From: Glycomyces sp. NRRL B-16210
GTDB taxonomy: Bacteria > Actinomycetota > Actinomycetes > Mycobacteriales > Micromonosporaceae
Direction: 5' to 3'
DNA length: 64,000 nt
NCBI RefSeq assembly: GCF_000719515.1
Contig: NZ_JOGR01000007.1
Span: 248,001 to 312,000, forward strand
Each line of letters opens with the position of its first letter. Within the stretch, counting starts at the first letter, position 1. Positions 60,322 through 64,000 of this stretch are shown in pieces. A model generated the notes under the pieces. The model had not been told where the DNA came from. It was given only the letters and a program-made list of their open reading frames with translations, and did not search any database. The translations under genes were made by a program, and so were the position numbers.

Positions 60322-62637
60322 TCAGAGCGTGAACGTCACGCTGTCCGAATCGGTCCCGGCGGGGTTCTCGATCGTCATCGTGACGGTGTACGTCGTGTCC
60401 TCTTTCCCCTTGAAGTTGCTGATGGAACAAGGGTCCATCTTGGCGATCTGATAGTTCACCCCCCCACCGCTGGCGTTGTTCTCGACGACGTACTCGCAGG
60501 TGATGTCACCACCGCCGTTCGTGTGAGCGACCACGATGTCCGCATTCAGACCGTCGATACCGCCCAATTCGACCGTGACCGTCGGGACCGCCACCGTGGT
60601 CGCCGAACCGGCCGCAGCCTCCGATTCACCCGCCTCGTTCACCGCGGTGACCGACACGTTCACCTCGGTGCCGTTTCCGAAGCCGTCCAGAACCACGCTG
60701 GTCCCGGTGACCTCCTGCGACCTTCCGTTCGCCGTCACGACGTACTTCTGGACGACCCTGCCGTTGGAGGCCGGCTGGTTCCATGACGCCCGAACGGTTC
60801 CCGCCTCGGTCGTGACCGTGGTGACGCTCAACCCGCCCGGCGCATCGGCTTTCGTGAACGGAACCACCGTGTCCGACTGCGGCGAGGGCTCGGCCGCTGC
60901 CGTGCCCGCGAGCGTTCGCACCGTGAAGACGTAATTGCTTCCGTACCCCAGTTCACCGGCGGCGAAGGTGTGGGAGTTCCCGCTGGCATCGGCGAGTGCC
61001 TGGCTGCCGCCATCGCTGTCCACCGATTCGATCCGATAGCCCGTGATCGCCGGACCGAAGGTCTCGGCCGCGGGCCACGACAGGTCCACGGTGCCGTCGG
61101 CGTTCGCCACCGCGGTCACCGAGGTCACCGCTTCCGGAAGGGACGCAGTGGGAACGATGGGGGAGGAGGCGACCGCCGGTCCCGAGCCGATCGCGTTGTG
61201 GGCGGTCACCGTGAACGAGTACTCGTCGCCGTTGGTCAGCCCTTCGATCTCCAGCACGCGCTGGCTCGGCGCGATCTCCCAGGTCCGGCCCGCACCTTCG
61301 ATCACGTACTTGGACAGGTTGGACCCGTTGTTCGGTGCGGCGCTCCAGGACAGGTTGACGACGCCGTCGCCGCCGACTCCGGTCAGGTCGGTGACGCGGC
61401 CGGGCGCCTCGGGTTCGACCGGGGTGTCGCCGCCGAGGTCGCCCTCGTCCCTTCCCGATTCGTCGCCTTCGTCGCCTTCGTTGCCCGCTTCGGTGGGAGG
61501 CACGTTGCCGCCCAGGATGTCGTCGCGGTTCTTCTCGGCGATGCGCGCGTTGCCGTCCGAGGAGACCACGACCGCCTGGTTCGAGTTCACCGCGTTGGCG
61601 AACAGCGTGTTCCCGGTGTGGTACAACTCGATCGGGCCGTTGCCCGAGTCCAGTTCGATCTGGTCGAGCTCCTTCCCGTCGAGGTCGTAGACCCACACGA
61701 TCCCCGCGGCCCCGTCCGGCACGTAGATGCGCTGGTGGAACTCGACCGAGGCGCCCAGCAGCGGCGAGGTGGCCGCGCCGATGGTGAAGCTCTTGGACTG
61801 GTCGTCGTTCACCGTCAGCACCGAGGGCGGGTCGGTCACCGTCACCGAGGCGATGGTGCCGGGGCTGGTGTCGGCGGTCTCCGCCGGGCCGGCCAGTTCG
61901 ATGTCGGCGACCGAGCGGCGCCCGTCGGAGCGGATGGTCGTCATCTTCTTGGCCGTCGAGTTGAGCACGGCCACGCCGTCGCCGAGGACGGTGAGGGCGA
62001 GTTCCTGGCGCGGTTCGGCGACGACCTCGGTCGCGAGGGTCTGGGCGCCGGTGTCCTTCGGTTCGATCTGGACGATGGTGCCCTCGCGGGGCACGCCGAT
62101 CCACAGTTTCCCGTCCGAGTCGAACGCGCCGCCGGTGAGTCCGGCGGGGAACTGGAGCGGCTCGCCGATGGCGGTGAGGGTGCTCGGGTGCACCTGGTTG
62201 ACCAGGCCCTGGGTCTGGTCGATGATGAACGCGCCCTCGTCTGAGAGCGCGATGCGCACCCCTTCGCCCGGGGCGGTCTCGGCCGAACCGGTCAGCTCCA
62301 GGGTCGACAGGTCGATCGCGGAGACCTTCCCGGTGACGATCTCGCGCAGCAGCAGATGGGAATCGGTCTGCTCGATCTGCACCGCGTTCCCGGCCGCGTC
62401 GGTGAGTTCGAACCGCACGTCGGTGGCGGCCGTCAGTCCGTTGACGCGGGCGATCTCGCCGGCCTGGGTGGTCCACAGCCACAGGCTCGCGTCTTCGCCC
62501 TGGTTCTCGCGGCTGAACGCGCCCGTCCCCAGCAGCGTGGCGACCAGGGCGCCCACGAGCACCACGGGGAGTCCGACCGCGACCAGGAGGCCTTTGACGT
62601 TGAGTTGACGACTGTTACTCGCATTGCTTTGGGGCAT
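60322..62637 (-). CDS. Membrane-anchored protein with beta-rich N-domain and FnIII repeats
   Basis: 771 residues. A short cytoplasmic start is followed by a transmembrane helix at ~14-38 (no cleavage site). Residues ~45-370 form a repetitive beta-rich domain resembling a beta-propeller (blades with D-G-x-L-W-I-G and similar turns). An acidic Gly/Asp/Glu linker near 385-410 follows. Three FnIII domains of ~90 residues come next, each starting P-x-x-V/G-x-x-L/V and containing W/Y core positions. The last ~80 residues contain two Cys. Similar proteins in actinobacteria are encoded near MoxR/DUF58 genes; none is adjacent here. An envelope scaffold or sensor is likely. Confidence 0.8.
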   Translation of the reverse strand: MPQSNASNSRQLNVKGLLVAVGLPVVLVGALVATLLGTGAFSRENQGEDASLWLWTTQAGEIARVNGLTAATDVRFELTDAAGNAVQIEQTDSHLLLREIVTGKVSAIDLSTLELTGSAETAPGEGVRIALSDEGAFIIDQTQGLVNQVHPSTLTAIGEPLQFPAGLTGGAFDSDGKLWIGVPREGTIVQIEPKDTGAQTLATEVVAEPRQELALTVLGDGVAVLNSTAKKMTTIRSDGRRSVADIELAGPAETADTSPGTIASVTVTDPPSVLTVNDDQSKSFTIGAATSPLLGASVEFHQRIYVPDGAAGIVWVYDLDGKELDQIELDSGNGPIELYHTGNTLFANAVNSNQAVVVSSDGNARIAEKNRDDILGGNVPPTEAGNEGDEGDESGRDEGDLGGDTPVEPEAPGRVTDLTGVGGDGVVNLSWSAAPNNGSNLSKYVIEGAGRTWEIAPSQRVLEIEGLTNGDEYSFTVTAHNAIGSGPAVASSPIVPTASLPEAVTSVTAVANADGTVDLSWPAAETFGPAITGYRIESVDSDGGSQALADASGNSHTFAAGELGYGSNYVFTVRTLAGTAAAEPSPQSDTVVPFTKADAPGGLSVTTVTTEAGTVRASWNQPASNGRVVQKYVVTANGRSQEVTGTSVVLDGFGNGTEVNVSVTAVNEAGESEAAAGSATTVAVPTVTVELGGIDGLNADIVVAHTNGGGDITCEYVVENNASGGGVNYQIAKMDPCSISNFKGKEDTTYTVTMTIENPAGTDSDSVTFTL

Positions 62638-62829
62638 AGGGGAGTCCTCGTTGCGCTCGGCGTCACGCGAGCGGCGATATGCGGGTTAGGGGTGTGATCG
62701 GCACGGGGTCACCGCATTGGAAGCGGTATGCCGACAATGATCAACATGGTAGCGGAGTCGATCCACTACCCCGCACTACGCGTTCACACCATTTGACACG
62801 AATCATCACTTCCCCTGGGGTGCACCCGC

Positions 62830-63141
62830 TCAGGCGACTCCGATCAGTCTGAGGACCGCGGTCGTGGCCGCGGCGGCGATGACGACTATGGCGAGCGGCG
62901 CCTTGCGCCAGGCGAGGACCCCGCCGACGAGGACGCCCGCCGGGAGCGCCCACCCGCCCCAGGCCCCGTCGACCAGGAGCGTCGAGGTCGCGGCCAGCGC
63001 GAGGAGCACGACGACCGCTCCGGCGCGGATCACCGCCTCGGCGCGCGGGGAGAGGGTGATCCGGTCGCGCAGGACGGCCCCTGAGAGGCGGATGAGGTAG
63101 GTCCCGGCGGCCAGGGCGAGGATCGCGGCGAGCATGGTCAC
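62830..63141 (-). CDS. azlD: AzlD family branched-chain amino acid transporter subunit
   Basis: 103 residues. The GTG at 63141 overlaps the azlC stop in a GTGA junction; an ATG two codons later is an alternative. Three or four short hydrophobic helices, with the family pattern AGTYLIRLSGAVLRDR and a C-terminal TTAVLRLIGVA. AzlC and AzlD together export branched-chain amino acids or their analogues (4-azaleucine resistance in B. subtilis, BrnFE in corynebacteria). A near-identical C-terminal end appears again at 63953-64000, so a second copy lies next door. Confidence 0.88.
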   Translation of the reverse strand: MTMLAAILALAAGTYLIRLSGAVLRDRITLSPRAEAVIRAGAVVVLLALAATSTLLVDGAWGGWALPAGVLVGGVLAWRKAPLAIVVIAAAATTAVLRLIGVA

Positions 63142-63872
63142 GCGGTCGCCTCCGCCCGTTCGGTCCGGTTCCGGCCGGTGCCCCTCCACATGACGACGAG
63201 GCCGATCAGCGCGAGCAGCACGGGGATGCCGGCGGGCAGGTAGAGGCTCGTGGCGAGGGCGACGGCGGTGCCGAGGAGCGCGGCGAGGAGGGTCCGGGCG
63301 TCCCTCATGCTCGGCAGCACGAGGGCGAGGAGGATGACCGGGAGGGTGGCGTCGAGGCCGAAGGCCTTCGGGTCGGTTATGAGCTGCCCGGCGAAGGCCC
63401 CGATGACGGTGGCGGCGTTCCACATGAGGAACAGGACGATGCCGACGGTCCAGAACGCCTTGCGGGCGCGCGTGCGGTCGCTTCCCGCGGCGAGGGCGAA
63501 CGCGGCGGTGTGGTCGACCAGGAGGTGGGTGCCGATGAGCTTGGCGCGCAGGCTGGTCCAGTAGACGTCGCCGACGGCGAGGCCGTAGGGGACGTGGCGC
63601 AGGTTGAGGATGAGCCCGGCGGCGACGCCGGCGAGCAGTCCGCCGCCGCCGGCGAGGATGCCGAGGGTCGCGAACTGGGAGGCGCCGGCGAACACGAACA
63701 GGGACATCGCGGCGGCCTGCCACCAGGGGACGCCTTCGGCGGTGGCGACGGCGCCGAAGGAGACGCCGACGATGAACAGTCCGGCGATGAGGGCCGCGCT
63801 GTCGCGCAGGACGCCGCGGTCGACGAAGCGGGCGGCGAGGCTGCCGAGGCGGTCGGGGATCAGGTGGCGCAT
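63138..63872 (-). CDS. azlC: AzlC family branched-chain amino acid exporter subunit
   Basis: 244 residues with about six to eight hydrophobic helices. The N-terminal half carries the AzlC pattern (AALIAGLFIVGVSFGAVATAEGVPWWQAAAMSLFVFAGASQFATLG), where FAGASQF is the family's best-conserved element. AzlC is the large subunit of the AzlCD exporter. It is translationally coupled to azlD. The stop-start overlap fixes the subunit pairing. About 80 bp upstream is the stop of a further azlD-like gene on the same strand, indicating tandem azlCD units. Confidence 0.9.
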   Translation of the reverse strand: MRHLIPDRLGSLAARFVDRGVLRDSAALIAGLFIVGVSFGAVATAEGVPWWQAAAMSLFVFAGASQFATLGILAGGGGLLAGVAAGLILNLRHVPYGLAVGDVYWTSLRAKLIGTHLLVDHTAAFALAAGSDRTRARKAFWTVGIVLFLMWNAATVIGAFAGQLITDPKAFGLDATLPVILLALVLPSMRDARTLLAALLGTAVALATSLYLPAGIPVLLALIGLVVMWRGTGRNRTERAEATA

Positions 63873-63952
63873 CGCCGAAGTATGACGCGCGGCCCGGCGG
63901 CGGGCAAGGCGAATCCCACCGGGCCCGGCGGTGCTCGGAACTGCTTGCGCCG

Positions 63953-64000
63953 CTAGGCGATTCCGGCCAGGCGCAGCAGCGCGGTCGTGCCCGCGGCGGC
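63953..64000 (-). CDS. C-terminal end of a second AzlD-like protein (partial)
   Basis: The last 15 codons of a leftward frame that continues beyond the window, ending with TAG at 63953-63955. The predicted residues AAAGTTALLRLAGIA are almost the same as the azlD C-terminus 1.1 kb away (AAAATTAVLRLIGVA). With azlC-azlD directly downstream on the same strand, this indicates a duplicated azlCD pair. Too little is visible to say whether it is intact. Confidence 0.6.
   Translation of the reverse strand, partial: AAAGTTALLRLAGIA

Overview
The window comes from a high-GC actinobacterium. Third codon positions are overwhelmingly G or C, GTG and TTG starts are common, and the gene set includes families largely confined to Actinobacteria: DUF3145, DUF5130, DUF503 next to rbfA, a mycothiol-dependent nitroreductase-like protein, PASTA-domain Ser/Thr kinases, DUF222-HNH and class II HelD. 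The mix recalls Glycomycetales or a related mycelial order, but genus is inference. No rRNA, tRNA, CRISPR array or prophage was seen. The window is chromosomal and mostly housekeeping, with a few accessory patches.

Layout. 1-10.2 kb is the translation-initiation cluster (infB, DUF503, rbfA, MATE exporter, truB), interrupted by a methyltransferase and a membrane protein/two-component system block. It ends at a 121-122 bp tandem repeat, where ribF would often be expected. 10.5-13.6 kb has an AraC regulator, a nitroreductase-like thiol protein, DUF3145 and a small actinobacterial protein. 13.8-19.8 kb is a leftward trehalose operon: otsA, an otsB-GH15 fusion and a FnIII-tailed Ser/Thr kinase. 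20-29.5 kb holds EttA, a thioesterase, a YbjN protein, a lipoprotein, truncated haemoglobin O, MscS, an HNH protein and a CtaJ-like/DUF5130 pair. 29.6-42.2 kb has PepN, DUF1015, RpiB, two more Ser/Thr kinases (one PASTA type), a PhyH-type dioxygenase, PyrE and a HelD-like helicase.

42.5-51.9 kb carries an AA10 polysaccharide monooxygenase with a chitin-binding module, a resistance-type ABC-F with a possible attenuating leader, a SodC-like lipoprotein, HrpA and a DrrA/DrrB-type exporter pair. 51.9-54.35 kb is the most mobile-looking part: a DUF222-HNH gene lies between two arrays of the same ~75 bp repeat in opposite orientations, a layout that recalls REP13E12 elements. 54.3-57.5 kb is a MarR-controlled divergent unit (EamA transporter plus NAD(P)-binding protein) and an MBL-fold hydrolase. 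57.7-64 kb is surface and transport: a lone sugar-binding lipoprotein, an LPXTG protein, a three-FnIII membrane-anchored protein and azlCD with the end of a second azlD.

Regulation. Several genes have a TANNNT -10 hexamer 6-7 nt before the start codon, which fits leaderless transcription. Strong GC-rich hairpins separate many convergent gene pairs.
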